Positions 22,313 through 32,830 of a stretch of 64,000 bases of DNA are shown here, one piece after another. The notes under the pieces were generated by a model, which was not told the origin of the DNA, searched no databases, and saw only the letters and a program-made list of their open reading frames with translations. The DNA is from Aphelenchoides besseyi. Lineage: Eukaryota > Nematoda > Chromadorea > Rhabditida > Aphelenchoididae. The stretch covers positions 2,542,001 to 2,606,000 of the forward strand of contig JAMPIQ010000003.1 of the NCBI GenBank assembly GCA_024699855.1. Reading direction: 5' to 3'. Made by a program: the position numbers and the translations under genes. Each line of letters opens with the position of its first letter. Position 1 is the first letter of the stretch.

Positions 22313-22985
22313 TTACCACGCAATCTCTTGGTAAGTTGGTTCAATTCCAACACTCGGGAGTTTCGCCGAAGTAGCTGCATTGCCACCCTTCGCTTTGTCT
22401 TTTCCAAAAACCTCGTTGTCGACGTTAGCCAACGTTTGATAGTTTGGATCATGGGTATCTGAAATGAAACAGAATGGTCGATTTGTTGTTCGACGCTACC
22501 AGCCATTCCGCCTGGAGTTGGAGCCGATGGTTTCGGTGAGATTTTATTTTCGGGCTTGTCTTTGTCGAAGACATTGCTGTCGACGGCAGCAAGAGTTCTG
22601 TAATTGGGATCGTGAGCTGCTGCAAAAGAGAACAATAAACAATTTTGAACAATCACTTGCCGACCATTCCACCTTGGGTCGGTGGTTTTGGCGGAGGAGG
22701 AAGTGGAGCAGAAGCTGAAGATGATGTTTCGTTGACTGAGAGATGAGTACTCACGTTTCGGATCCAAGTCCTTCTTTTTTAACGAAGCGTTTTTAGCAAA
22801 ACGAGCACTTGCACTCTGTTCGTCTTCCGTTCGTTTGGTTTCGCGTTTCTGACAATACAAAATCGAAGAGCTCAACGCGATGAACTTACTTTTTTGCTTG
22901 AACACCCGACGAGCATAACACTCAACATGAACATCAAAGTGAGTAAAGAGCAACAGGAAGCGGCAACGGGATTTGAATCGAACAT
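22313..22985 (-). CDS. Small membrane protein with duplicated tyrosine-motif exons
   Basis: ATG 22985 (MFDSNPVAASCC) is followed by a hydrophobic segment (LLTLMFMLSVMLVGC) and a basic KKKRETKR stretch, giving an N-out single-pass layout. The cytoplasmic part has a proline stretch (APLPPPPKPPTQ) and a repeated unit. The first copy is HDPNYRTLAAVDSNVFDKDK; the second is HDPNYQTLANVDNEVFGKDK; the protein ends EPTYQEIAW. Each repeat begins after GGM(V/A) and a phase-1 intron at the same point, so it arose by exon duplication. The intron before the first repeat (22620-22660) starts with GCAAGT. The three YxxL/I motifs could be SH2-docking or endocytic signals. I recognise no named family. Confidence 0.6.
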
Positions 22986-23175
22986 CTTCGAGAGTCGCGG
23001 AGTGATCGTAAAAGCGGCAATCGAGGAACTGAACTCAACCGAAAGTTGGAATTCCGAAGCGCAATTGCTCGGCCTTTTGTTTTAATTTGAGAAAATTTGC
23101 ATTTGAAAAACGAGCTTGAGATCCTTACACTTTTTCGTATTTAAGTTTCTGAAATTTAGTCATTTAAAGGTCTGA
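22986..23175. other. Short spacer left of the palindrome
   Basis: About 190 nt of AT-rich sequence upstream of the small membrane protein (minus). It likely contains that gene's promoter. No TSD matching the right flank of the palindrome was found. Confidence 0.4.
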
Positions 23176-23534
23176 CAAGGAGAGGTCCTGAGTGGTCCCC
23201 GCTACTTTTGGCTGCATTATAGATCAATCCACGCGGAATTTTACGCTGATTCTGAATATACCCATCTTTTTTTGCCCAGTCGCAGAATTGGCCGAGTTAT
23301 TGGCCAAAACCGAAAACACTAAAATTGCCAAAATCGTAGTATCGATTATGCTGATTATCGTAGTGAAGTCCGCTTATTCTTATCTCACTTCATTACGGAG
23401 ATATTGGCCGTTTTATTTGGCCAACATTCGTTTCGGGTTATGGTCCGCTAATCTTCCTTTGGTAGTGTGAGTTGCAATAGTCGAGTGAGCAAGTGATGGG
23501 CTTGCGAACTCTTTTGGAGGTGTGAGTTCGATTC
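23176..23534 (+). repeat. Left arm of a 359-bp perfect inverted repeat
   Basis: Every base of this arm pairs with the right arm at 23684-24042 (paired positions sum to 47218); I compared it line by line and found no mismatch. The inner end of the arm carries tRNA-like pol III boxes: TAGTCGAGTGA at 23478-23488 (A-box-like) and GAGTTCGATTC at 23524-23534 (B-box-like). The spacing of about 47 nt suits a tRNA with a long variable arm. No acceptor stem forms, so this looks like a tRNA-derived SINE head or a tRNA relic, not a working tRNA. The open frame across the arm is a by-product. Confidence 0.85.
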
Positions 23535-23683
23535 TCTGTTGTCGAATGCAACTTGCTGTCTCGTATCCACAAAGCAAAAAGGAAAAGAGTGAGTAGTAGG
23601 TGGCTACGAGGGATCCAACCGATTTTTTCTCACTTTTTGGAGTCGTTTTGGTAGAACGCAGCACTTGAAAGTGACGATCGAAG
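23535..23683. other. 149-bp spacer of the palindrome
   Basis: Unique sequence between the two arms. The two tRNA-like ends point into it from either side. It has no coding or repeat signature of its own. Confidence 0.6.
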
Positions 23684-24042
23684 GAATCGAACTCACACCT
23701 CCAAAAGAGTTCGCAAGCCCATCACTTGCTCACTCGACTATTGCAACTCACACTACCAAAGGAAGATTAGCGGACCATAACCCGAAACGAATGTTGGCCA
23801 AATAAAACGGCCAATATCTCCGTAATGAAGTGAGATAAGAATAAGCGGACTTCACTACGATAATCAGCATAATCGATACTACGATTTTGGCAATTTTAGT
23901 GTTTTCGGTTTTGGCCAATAACTCGGCCAATTCTGCGACTGGGCAAAAAAAGATGGGTATATTCAGAATCAGCGTAAAATTCCGCGTGGATTGATCTATA
24001 ATGCAGCCAAAAGTAGCGGGGACCACTCAGGACCTCTCCTTG
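23684..24042 (-). repeat. Right arm of the 359-bp perfect inverted repeat
   Basis: Exact reverse complement of 23176-23534. Identity along the whole length means very recent duplication, gene conversion, or an assembly artefact. A transcript crossing the locus would fold into a dsRNA hairpin of about 359 bp with a 149-nt loop, an ideal Dicer substrate. Confidence 0.85.
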
Positions 24043-25113
24043 TGAGTGTTGCAGTTCCCGAATATGCTCGTAAATGTGATGGTAGACTTTAAGAGTCAAA
24101 GATATTTTGGAAGTTTGATGGGTTGTAAGCCTAGAGAATCGTGAAATTGCCGAACTTGCAGCTCCCCAACCACATTTCTTATCAGCAAAAACCAATTGTT
24201 TTGTTAGTTGTGCTCTGAACTTTATTCGCGGCCTAAGACGTCAATCCGAAATGCAACATTTTGCTCATCTTGCGGCTCAGTACGTAATCACATACAAAAT
24301 TACATCATTGACAGTAAGTTTATTGTCAAAATACAACTGTTGAGCTCATTCCCGTCTCATCGTTTCGATTTTTGTTCACTGCTTTCTTACATCATCTATT
24401 TTTGGTATGGAATTCGGAAGCGATTAGTCGCCTTTGTTGTTCGGTTCCGCTTTCTATTTGATAATCAATGAAGAGGATTACAAGGCGATTGCTCTTTCAC
24501 TCACGAACCTCCGCCACGTGTGCGAACGAATTCGCGTGTTGTTTGGTCGTCTCCGCACCCACAAGTCCAAAAGCACTTCGAACGACGAAAAGCGGTGGCG
24601 GACTGAGCAGTCACAGCGAACAACGGAGCGTGTTTTCTAAACCGCCAGAAATTGCATCATTTCAATTCGGGCGGTTCTGTTGCTTGAAAGTTTTTCGCAT
24701 TTACCATCAATCGTTTCCATCGATCATTTAACTTGTTGAACGTTTGGAAACGTCGAATTAAACGGTTTTCTCGAACAATCTCAATTCTCCAGGTCCTATC
24801 AAACTAGAATGTCCAAAATCATTTATGAATATTTTGGTAGGTTGAAGGTCAAAATCTGAATTCGAAGTTATTTTGAGTTGATTGACATAACGCACGTGTT
24901 CGGTTATCCTTATCAACGTTTTTGTTTTATTCGCTTCGTTAACCCTTGCGTTCATCCGCTTCGACCACTTTAACCACCTGTGCAAATGTCGAGACCATAA
25001 ACTGTCTATGCTTTCAAGCTTTTCGTTTAAAATCTCCGTTCTGAACGTACATTTCAGATCGAGAACTTTCATCGTGGATCTCCAAAAAACCGACTCTTGA
25101 TAAATTCCTTGCA
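24043..25113. other. Intergenic region with an unresolved open stretch
   Basis: No recognised gene. On the plus strand 24434-24731 two overlapping frames stay open over GC-richer sequence; one reads EDYKAIALSLTNLRHVCERI and looks protein-like, but there are no matching flanking exons, start or family. The part nearest 25114 presumably contains the CysRS promoter. A real short gene near 24430-24650 cannot be excluded. Confidence 0.35.
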
Positions 25114-27784
25114 ATGACCGTTCCGGAGCTTGATACTCTGAACATCAACGCAAAATCGTCGTATCCATCGAAACTCAAACTTTACAATAGTTTGACGAGA
25201 AGCAAAGACGAATTTCGTCCGCTAAATGGAAATCAAGTAAGTGGCGACAGTTGAGATGATTTTCAACGATAATTCAATCGATGAACTGTGTTTGCTTTCA
25301 GGTCAAAGCGTACATTTGCGGTCCGACTGTTTACGCGAGTGCTCATTTGGGTTCGTTGCTTCTTTTTGTTTCGACTTGTAGTTGCTTCTTTAGGACATGC
25401 TCGTGCTTATCTTTCATTCGACATTCTTCGTCGGGTGTTATCCAAATATTTCAACTACGATGTGCTCTATGTTATGAACATTACGGATATCGACGATAAG
25501 ATCATCAAACGAGCTCGACAGAACTTCCTCTTCGACCAATACGCAGCGAAAGCAACTGAACAGCCATTGAAACAAGTGTTCAATGATGTGATCGAAGCGC
25601 TGGGATTATTTGACGCGAAATTTCGTGCAGAAACCGATCCCGACAAACAGAAAATGTTGACCGAGCTGGTAGGTTGATTATTGTCGTTCTTCTCTTATTG
25701 TGCATCGCATTTTAGATCCAAAAAGTGAACAATGCGGTCAAGAACATAGAAGTCGAGTTACTGTCGAGTAATTTAGCTGATTCAAAAGAAAAAACTGTTG
25801 ATTTGATCGACTCTGCTCGTGACATTTTGGCCGAATGGTTGGACAACGAATTTGGACATACAGTCACCGATCATTCCGTTTTTTCCACCTTATCGAAGCA
25901 GTTCGTTTAAATGGCGGACAAATAAAATTGATTTCTGTTTGCAGCTTTGAAAATGATTTCCTTTTGGACATGGACGCTCTCAATGTTCGACAACCGGATG
26001 TTATAACTCGAGTGTCCGAATACATTCCAGAAATCGTCGAGTTCACGCAGAAAATCATTGACAATGGTTATGGTTATAAGACGTCTGATGGCTCAGTAAG
26101 TTGAAGGTTGAAGATCTTTTATTTGTTTATAGGTTTACTTCGATACTGAAGCCTTCAATCGGAAACATCAGTACGCAAAGCTGGTTCCTGAAGCCTATCG
26201 GGATAAAGACTCAATTGAGAAACATTTACGCGAAGGCGAAGGAGAACTGAGCTTCAAACAAGACCGACTCTCTGTAAGATTCTCTTTTTTTGAATTGACT
26301 GTTTGGTGTATTTAGGAAAAACGGTCGGCAGCTGATTTCGCTCTTTGGAAGTCGTCGAAGGCCGGAGAACCGGAGTTCGAAAGCAAATGGGGAAAAGGAC
26401 GTCCGGGATGGCACGTTGAATGTTCTGTGTATGTTGTCGAAATGATAAGCCAATGCTTATTGCTGAGTATTTAGAATGAGTACCGAGATTTGTGGCGACA
26501 AATTGGATATTCATGCCGGTGGATTTGATTTGAAGTTTCCACATCACGACAACGAAATCGCTCAATGTGAGGCACATTTCGACAACGACAATTGGGTTCA
26601 GTATTTTCTTCATTGCGGTACTCTACGAATTGAGGGATCGAAAATGTCTAAATCGCTGAAGAACTTCATTTCAATCAAAGATGCTCTAAAAGAATACACA
26701 GCTCGACAATTGCGACTTCTTTTCCTGATGCACAACTGGTCCGACACTCTCGATTATAGTTCCCAGACAATGCAACGAGCGTTACAGTTCGAGAAGTTTA
26801 GCAACGAGTTTTTCCTGAACGTTAAAGATTTGTTACGACGACAAAAGTCTGATAAACCGTCTGATGTGAGTCCTTTAACTCGATTTTCAAATGATCTCTT
26901 TTGCAGTTGTATCGAAAGTATGAAAGTGATGATTGTCGTTTGTTGGATTTGTTCTCGACTATTAAGTCCGACATTCACGTTGCATTGTGCGATTCCATTG
27001 ACACGAGAACGGTGATTGAGAAGTTGCGCGAACTCATCAATGCAGCCAACATTTATATTAAAGAAAAGGTAATTCCTAGCTGTGTAGTATCATTCTAGTT
27101 TAAACATTTAGAATGCTTCCGAACAAGCAATAAACACTCAATTGCTGAAGACGATTGCCGAACACGTAACTCACTTGTTAAAAATGTTTGGAGCGATTCC
27201 CGATCAAGAGCAAATCGGATATCCATCGGATCAGCAGAACGGTACAGAAGTCGATCGAGAGTCGGTTTTGATGCCCCATCTAACTGCATTGGCTGAATTT
27301 CGTCAAAACGTTCGATCGATGGCACGTGAACAAAAGAACACAAACATCCTTCAAGTTCGTTGCATTCTGAATTTAAGCATATAATTGTTGCCTTCAGGAA
27401 TGCGATCGTTTGCGCGACGATGTCTTGCCGTCGTTGGGTGTTCGATTGGAGGATTCTGGAGCGCACACAGCCGTCAAATTAGTTGATCCAGAGATTCTGC
27501 TTCGTGAACAGGAACAGAAACGAGCAATCGAAGATGCAAAACGTTTGGAGAAAGAACGAAAGAAACGTGAACAAGAAGAAAAGGAGCGATTGAAACGAAT
27601 TCCACCTCACGAATTCTTCAAACAACCCTCATACGCTGCTCAATACGCAAAATATGACGAGAATGGCATTCCAACTCACAACTCTCAGGGAAAAGAGTTG
27701 AGCAAAAGCGAACGAAAGAACTGTGAGAAGATTTGGAATAAGCAGAATAACCTGTTCATTCCGCCAACTAAAGTAGCTCATTAA
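25114..27784 (+). CDS. cars: Cysteinyl-tRNA synthetase, cytoplasmic
   Basis: A class I aminoacyl-tRNA synthetase that charges tRNA-Cys. ATG 25114 begins [20 protein letters not shown]. The zinc-binding CGPTVY and the HIGH-type signature ([15 protein letters not shown]) are joined across a small intron. Next come [40 protein letters not shown] with the remaining zinc ligands, and the KMSKS loop ([11 protein letters not shown]). The anticodon-binding and eukaryotic C-terminal region has a charged coiled coil (ALERK-rich, about 27510-27600) and ends [18 protein letters not shown]. There are about ten exons with introns of roughly 40-60 nt. Length and domain order match eukaryotic cytoplasmic CARS1. 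Identification is firm. Confidence 0.97.
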
Positions 27785-28120
27785 ACGGCAATCGAAGAAG
27801 AGGGATCTCTTTCTGTCAAGGTGCTTCTAACGGGTGCAATTGCTTGTTTTTGTTTATGTTTAATCGGTCTTGTTTTGCTAATAAACTTGTTACTTGGCAT
27901 CCGATCTATCAGATTCAGAACAGTTTCGAGTTGGTTATTTCGATCGACAACAATAATTAACCATTGCTATGATCTCCGCAAAAAGAAATGTGAACCGATA
28001 AAATTCTGCAAGGAAACGGTTGTTGTTTTGTTTTCTATAAAATTTGCATGTGAACTGATTATTCAAGGAAACTCATTTTCATTTGTGTTCAGCTTGCAAG
28101 TGGATTTTCAATTGCTGGAA

Positions 28121-28880
28121 ATGTCAACGTTCAAGCAGAATTGTGCTGGTGAAACGGATACTTGTTGTCGTCATGGGCGTGGCTGCGATTTAGCTACTTC
28201 TGAGCCAACTCCACAGGAGAAATCGGATCGCAGTCTCATTCGCAATGCTTCAGATGTTTATCTTAAAAGTAAGTCTTTAAGAGGGATACGCAATTAAACT
28301 GTCGATTGCAGCTGGAGATGTTTGTACATTAGATGACGAACGTACGTTCTTTGAGAATCGTCCACAACCCAAAGACACTTATCGTGTGAGCTCGTCGAAT
28401 AAAAGAGCAAAACAGCAACAAACGAAAAACGACACGTTGATTGATCGTTTCTATTTGGGTTGCCGTACGAAATCCGGAGCTGCTCGTGTGCTTTCCGATC
28501 GTCATTTTCTTGGACTTTACCACGAAATTCCCGTTTCCGACGAGCAATTGCGTCGTGGATTACAACAACAGCAGAAAGACATCTCGATTGACGTGGAATT
28601 CGCTCTTCACATCATTCAGCGTGAAGAAAATGGAGACGTGAAGTGATTTTGCATTGGAAGTAGTTTTGAACAGATTGCTATTTCAGTCACTATCGCGTTT
28701 ATGAGAAGGACAACGGGTACTATGGTCGTGTGTTCTACGTGGACTTTAACGATGAATTGAAAGGAGTTGAAACTCATTTGTCTCTCGAAGAGCTGCTCCA
28801 CTTCCACGGTTCAGTTTTAATTCAAATTGTGTTCATAAGTTCTCTTTTCAGTCAATCGAGCGTTGGTTAAACGTCGCTGA
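28121..28880 (+). CDS. SH2-like domain protein
   Basis: The first ATG in frame is 28121 (MSTFKQNCAGETDTCC). Exons joined near 28270-28312, about 28645-28686 and about 28811-28851 give roughly 210 residues. The C-terminal two thirds read FYLGCRTKSGAARVLSDRHF, FALHIIQREENGDVNHYRV, GYYGRVFYVDF and LSLEELLHFHVNRALVKRR. The order of a short FYLG start, a glycine-bearing strand, H-Y-R-V and a final L-x-E-L-L-x-F-H helix resembles nematode SH2-like domains. The phosphotyrosine-binding Arg of the FLVR motif is not evident, so pTyr binding is doubtful. The same frame stays open for 300 nt upstream of the ATG and encodes a hydrophobic stretch, but without a start codon. It follows CysRS on the same strand. 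Confidence 0.5.
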
Positions 28881-29426
28881 GAAGGCGACAATCATTTTCA
28901 ATGGCCGATTACTCGATTGTACGTTAAAGATGGTTGTAATATAAAACGTTTTTAATTGGAGTGTCAATCACTGTTGGATAGAAGCAATAGGATTAGAGAG
29001 ATTCCGTTGGTTATCGGAGTTGCTTAAGTAACTTGTTTTGCTTAGAGGTACATCTACATGCTTTTGAACGATCCTACAAGCCTCAACTTGTCAACGTCCA
29101 TCGAACAAGAGTTCAAATCAGCAGAATAAGTGAATTGCTCTCTATAGAAATATCATCGTCTTGAAGTCTACAATGAGTAAACACAATTGAAACTACGGCG
29201 AACTGAATCGCCAGTTTCCAACGGAGCACCTGTTTCGAGAATCAGTTGATCAGAATTCACACTCTCTTCTGCTTCTGGAAAGATTGAGTGCTGTTTGAAG
29301 TCGATCATCAGATTCAAACAACAATTCTAGTTTTTTGTGTGTTCATAGTTGAAATGTTCTTTCCGATGAACTTCATCTCAACTTCTTATGTTCAAATCAA
29401 AATGGACTTTGGATTCATATGTCAAG
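28881..29426. other. Convergent intergenic region
   Basis: A spacer between the SH2-like gene (plus) and HSP70 (minus). It holds the 3' ends of both. No gene or repeat seen. Confidence 0.45.
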
Positions 29427-29432
29427 TTTATT
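29427..29432 (-). terminator. Polyadenylation signal for HSP70
   Basis: TTTATT on the plus strand (AATAAA on the minus strand) lies about 40 nt beyond the HSP70 stop codon. Confidence 0.5.
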
Positions 29433-29469
29433 TACAAGCAAAAAATATTTACAACAAATAACAATGAGA

Positions 29470-31390
29470 TTAGTCGACTTCTTCAACGGTCGGTCCCGAG
29501 CCGTTGAATTGACCCGCGTGTTGTTGACCGCACGAGCCGTTGGGTTGTTGCGGTTGAGATTGGTGGAGTTTGGAGAGGATTTGATTGCACGTCGATTGGA
29601 GTTCGTTGAATCGGTCGTCGAACTCGGACTTGTCGGCCGTTTGGTTCGTTTCGATCCATCGGAGCGTCTCATCGCACAGATCCACAGCCTTCTGTTTGTC
29701 TTCAGCTGAGAGTTTGTCTCCGTACTCGTCCAGAGATTGTCGGACTTGGAACAAGTAGCCTTCCAGTTTGTTGCGGGACTCAATGCGTTCACGTTCACGA
29801 CGATCTTCCTCCTCGTATTTCTTGGCATCGTCGAGCATTCGTTGGATCTCGGATTGGCTCAAACGTCCCTTCTCGTTCTTGATTTGGATTTTGTTCGACT
29901 TTCCGGTGCTCTTGTCCTCGGCCGAAACGTGCAGGATTCCGTTGGCGTCGATGTCGAAACAAACTTCGATTTTCGGAGTTCCACGAGGTGCCGGCGGAAT
30001 GCCGGTGAGATCGAAAGTGCCGAGTCGGTTGTTGTCCTTGGTCAGTGCTCGTTCTCCTTCGAACACTTGGATTGTGACTGCTGGTTGGTTGTCGGCGTAG
30101 GTGGTGAAGGTTTGTTGAGCGCGAGTCGGAATTCGCGAGTTTCGTTCGATCAGTTTGGTCATCACTCCACCGGCCGTTTCGATGCCCAAAGAGAGTGTGT
30201 GAGACATCGACCAAAAGAACGTCTTTGACCGACGAGTCCTGAACTCCGCTGAGAATGGCGGCTTGTACTGCTGCTCCATAGGCAACGGCTTCATCGGGAT
30301 GAATACTCTTGTTGAGTTCTTTGCCGGAGAAGAAGTCGGAGAGGAGTTTTTGGATCTTCGGAATTCGAGTCGATCCACCGACCAGAACCACTTCGTGAAT
30401 ATCCGATTTGCCCATTTTGGCGTCTTTGAGTGCTTGTTCCACCGGTCCGAGAGTTGAACGGAAGAGATCGGCACAAAGTTCTTCGAAACGAGCACGCGAA
30501 ATTCGAGAGTGGAAATCGATTCCATCGCACAACGAGTCGACTTCCACTTGAGCTTCGGTCGAGGCGCTCAGAGTTCGTTTGGCTCGTTCACAAGCAGTGC
30601 GAAGTCGTCGGATGGCACGTGGATTGGAGCGAATGTCTTTGCCATGTTTGCGTTTGAATTCCATCGCAAAGTGTTGAAGAAGTTTGTCGTCAAAGTCCTC
30701 ACCACCCAAGTGCGTGTCTCCGGCCGTAGATTTGACTTCGAACATCGATCCATCGGAAATGGTCAGAATGGAGACATCGAAAGTTCCACCGCCAAGATCG
30801 AAGACCAGGATGTTCTGATCGTTGTTCATCTTCTTGTCCAAACCATAAGCCAAGGCCGCCGCTGTCGGTTCGTTGATGATACGAAGAACGTTGAGTCCAG
30901 CAATAGCACCGGCATCTTTGGTTGCTTGGCGTTGCGAGTCGTTGAAATAGGCGGGCACTGTGATCACGGCATCTCGAACTGAATGACCCAAATACGCTTC
31001 GGCGGTTTCCTTCATTCGCGTCAAAACCATCGAACTGATCTCTTCGGCCCTGAAGGTCTTTCGTTCGCCTTTGAACTCCACTTCGATCATTGGTTTGCCT
31101 CCGTTGTTCACCACCTTGAAGGGCCAATGTTTGGTGTCACGTTGAACGGTCTCTTCATCGAATCGTCGACCAATCAGACGTTTGGCATCGAAGATCGTGT
31201 TCTGGGGATTTCGAGCGGCCTGATCCTTGGCTGCATCGCCAATTAGTCGTTCGGAGTCTGTGAAGGCAACGTAGGATGGAGTCGTTTTGTTGCCCTGGTC
31301 ATTGGCGATAATCTCCACTTTGCCATTTTGGAACACTCCAACACACGAGTAGGTGGTTCCCAGATCAATACCAATAGCTGTTTTAGACAT
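29470..31390 (-). CDS. hsp70: Cytosolic HSP70 with a one-base frameshift
   Basis: An intronless HSP70 chaperone (ATPase domain, substrate-binding domain, lid). It starts [18 protein letters not shown] and contains the signatures [18 protein letters not shown] ([14 protein letters not shown]) and [13 protein letters not shown]. The C-terminus is PTVEEVD, the EEVD motif that docks TPR co-chaperones and marks cytosolic members. Near 30195-30204 the frame slips. Where the family has VDVAPLSLGIET, the minus strand reads VDV, then seven bases (TCACACA) instead of six, then [10 protein letters not shown]. Upstream and downstream frames are otherwise intact and family-like. GC content and codon use are clearly richer than in neighbours, typical of a highly expressed gene. 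A sequencing or assembly error in the AC-rich run is likelier than decay. Lack of introns fits an inducible HSP70. Confidence 0.93.
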
Positions 31391-31466
31391 ACTGAGAGAA
31401 TAAATAGAAGTTAATATACGAGTTTCTTTTTCTGAACTGTTGGCTTTGCACTCGTTCGCTCTTCGC

Positions 31467-31473
31467 TTTTATA
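31467..31473 (-). promoter_or_regulatory. TATA box of the HSP70 gene
   Basis: The minus strand reads GGGTATAAAAGCG here, a near-perfect TATA box about 80 nt upstream of the HSP70 ATG. Upstream of it (31485-31650) GAA and TTC triplets cluster (for example TTTCCGGAGA and GAAACGCGAAGAAGCGAAAG on the minus strand), which could be degenerate heat-shock elements. No textbook array of three alternating nGAAn units was found. Confidence 0.5.
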
Positions 31474-32249
31474 CCCTCGACCACTTGCTCTCCGGAAAGC
31501 AGTGGAAGCGACGGGACCTCTCGCGAGCTCTTTCGCTTCTTCGCGTTTCTACGCGTTTTTTCGGTCGGGAAAAGCGGCGAAATTGCGAGAAGCCGCTCGT
31601 TCGTTCGCTCCCGTTCGCGTCCACTCGCGAAGAAAACTCTGAAGGTTGTTTACATGGTCCGAAAATAGAAGTCAGATGGTTGGTGAGTGAAGATCACAGC
31701 CCACTAGAGAAAACGGAGGAGTGCGAGAAAAACAGAAATTGAACGCTTTGAGCTTTCAACCCATTGGTTTCTTTGCGATTGGTTTTCAGCAAAAACGGAA
31801 GGTTGATCGGAAACTTCGGTTAACAATCACTGCAAAACCGTTTACCTAAAATCCTTCGGTTAGATTCTCACAGCCCGTTTATCTCACCATGAGCCACGAT
31901 CGACTGCAAAGTCGAGTGGTGAGATGAGCCTCGTGATTAGAACGGCACTCGTTGTTTCTACTTTCGGCTACTGTTCTCTAGGGAATGGTTGTTGAAAGGA
32001 AGAACGACTTGTGGAGTTCTCTTCAGGGCTTTCGGTTTCCTGGCTCCGACCGTGGCAGGACGGAATTTTTGCAAGTTCCCATTGCTGGGTAACCGAAAGT
32101 GCAATTCAACGAAGATCGTTTATTTTCGATTGACAGTTGACAAAAAGAAGATCATTGAACGTTACGAAAGCAATATTCAATTCATGCAACAACATTTATT
32201 CTTTGACTTAGCGAATATGGCAACAAAAGAAAGAAGCGAACTGACAAGA
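31474..32249. other. HSP70 upstream region and spacer
   Basis: GC-richer sequence near HSP70 grades into ordinary spacer. A stem-loop lies at 31882-31924: TCTCACCA pairs with TGGTGAGA, and an inner CGACT-GCAA-AGTCG forms a 5-bp stem closed by a GNRA tetraloop. No coding frame is credible. Confidence 0.4.
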
Positions 32250-32830
32250 TTACGTCGTTGCAACACAATTTACTTCGGTGATCACTCGGCTTTGCCCATT
32301 AGCTCCTGTATAGATCCACTGGCCGTTGTCGTTACACGTTAGTTGGGCGTTCACTATTTGTCCTGTTGCCATGTCTGGCCCACCTGAATGAAAGTATTAG
32401 CGGTTATTAACACGAAGAGATCGGTTTAATTGTTCACAGCAAATGTATTAGATACTCTTCTACACATTAACTGACCTTGATTTCCATTAAATTGCATAAA
32501 CGCGATATTTCCGGCTAAAACCAAAACACATTTCAGTTCGATTACTCAACAAAATTACCGCCTGCATCGCAAGTAACAGTCAGCGTATTACAGCCATCCG
32601 GTCCTTGGGTCACTCCACTGTTCGTGACAGACACAGTGCCTGCGCCAGAAGACGGTGTCAGCTGAATATTGCCGAGTGAGCACGTAGCACAAACTAAACG
32701 TTTACAAGTTATAGTAAAAGTTGTGTGCTCTAAGAATACCCGGTACTGGAGTGGCTGGAGTTGTTCGAGCACAAGAATTAACAAATCGAATGATGATAAC
32801 AAGCAAAAAGTCCAAAATACATTTCCTCAT
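32250..32830 (-). CDS. Secreted C6-domain protein
   Basis: A nematode C6-domain protein (six conserved cysteines). ATG 32830 begins a signal peptide (MRKCILDFLLVIIIRFVNSC). A short Thr/Pro linker (ARTTPATPVP) leads to the domain: CATCSLGNIQLTPSSGAGTV, GCNTLTVTC, IAFMQFNGNQGGPD, LTCNDNGQWIYT, then EVNCVATT at the C-terminus. Three short introns (near 32698-32744, 32518-32562 and 32385-32476) join in frame. Proteins of this type in C. elegans are small, secreted and mostly uncharacterised, so no biochemical role can be given. Single domain, complete. Confidence 0.82.

Noticed and set aside
23461..23545. A tRNA gene at the inner end of the palindrome
   Set aside because: A- and B-box-like motifs exist, but no 7-bp acceptor stem or clean anticodon stem can be formed, so it is tRNA-derived at best.
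23192..24026. Two identical 92-codon frames, one on each strand
   Set aside because: They are the same frame read from the two arms of the perfect inverted repeat. Neither has an ATG start or a protein-like family signature; identity is due to the palindrome.
27821..28120. Hydrophobic N-terminal extension of the SH2-like gene
   Set aside because: The frame is open but has no ATG, and a TTCAG site just before 28121 suggests the transcript starts or is spliced there.
30190..30210. An intron to explain the HSP70 frame change
   Set aside because: No donor and acceptor pair exists and the family has no residues missing; only one extra base separates the two frames.
29737..30982. Long plus-strand frames opposite HSP70
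   Set aside because: They are antisense shadows created by the strongly biased codon use of HSP70; no independent homology or start context.
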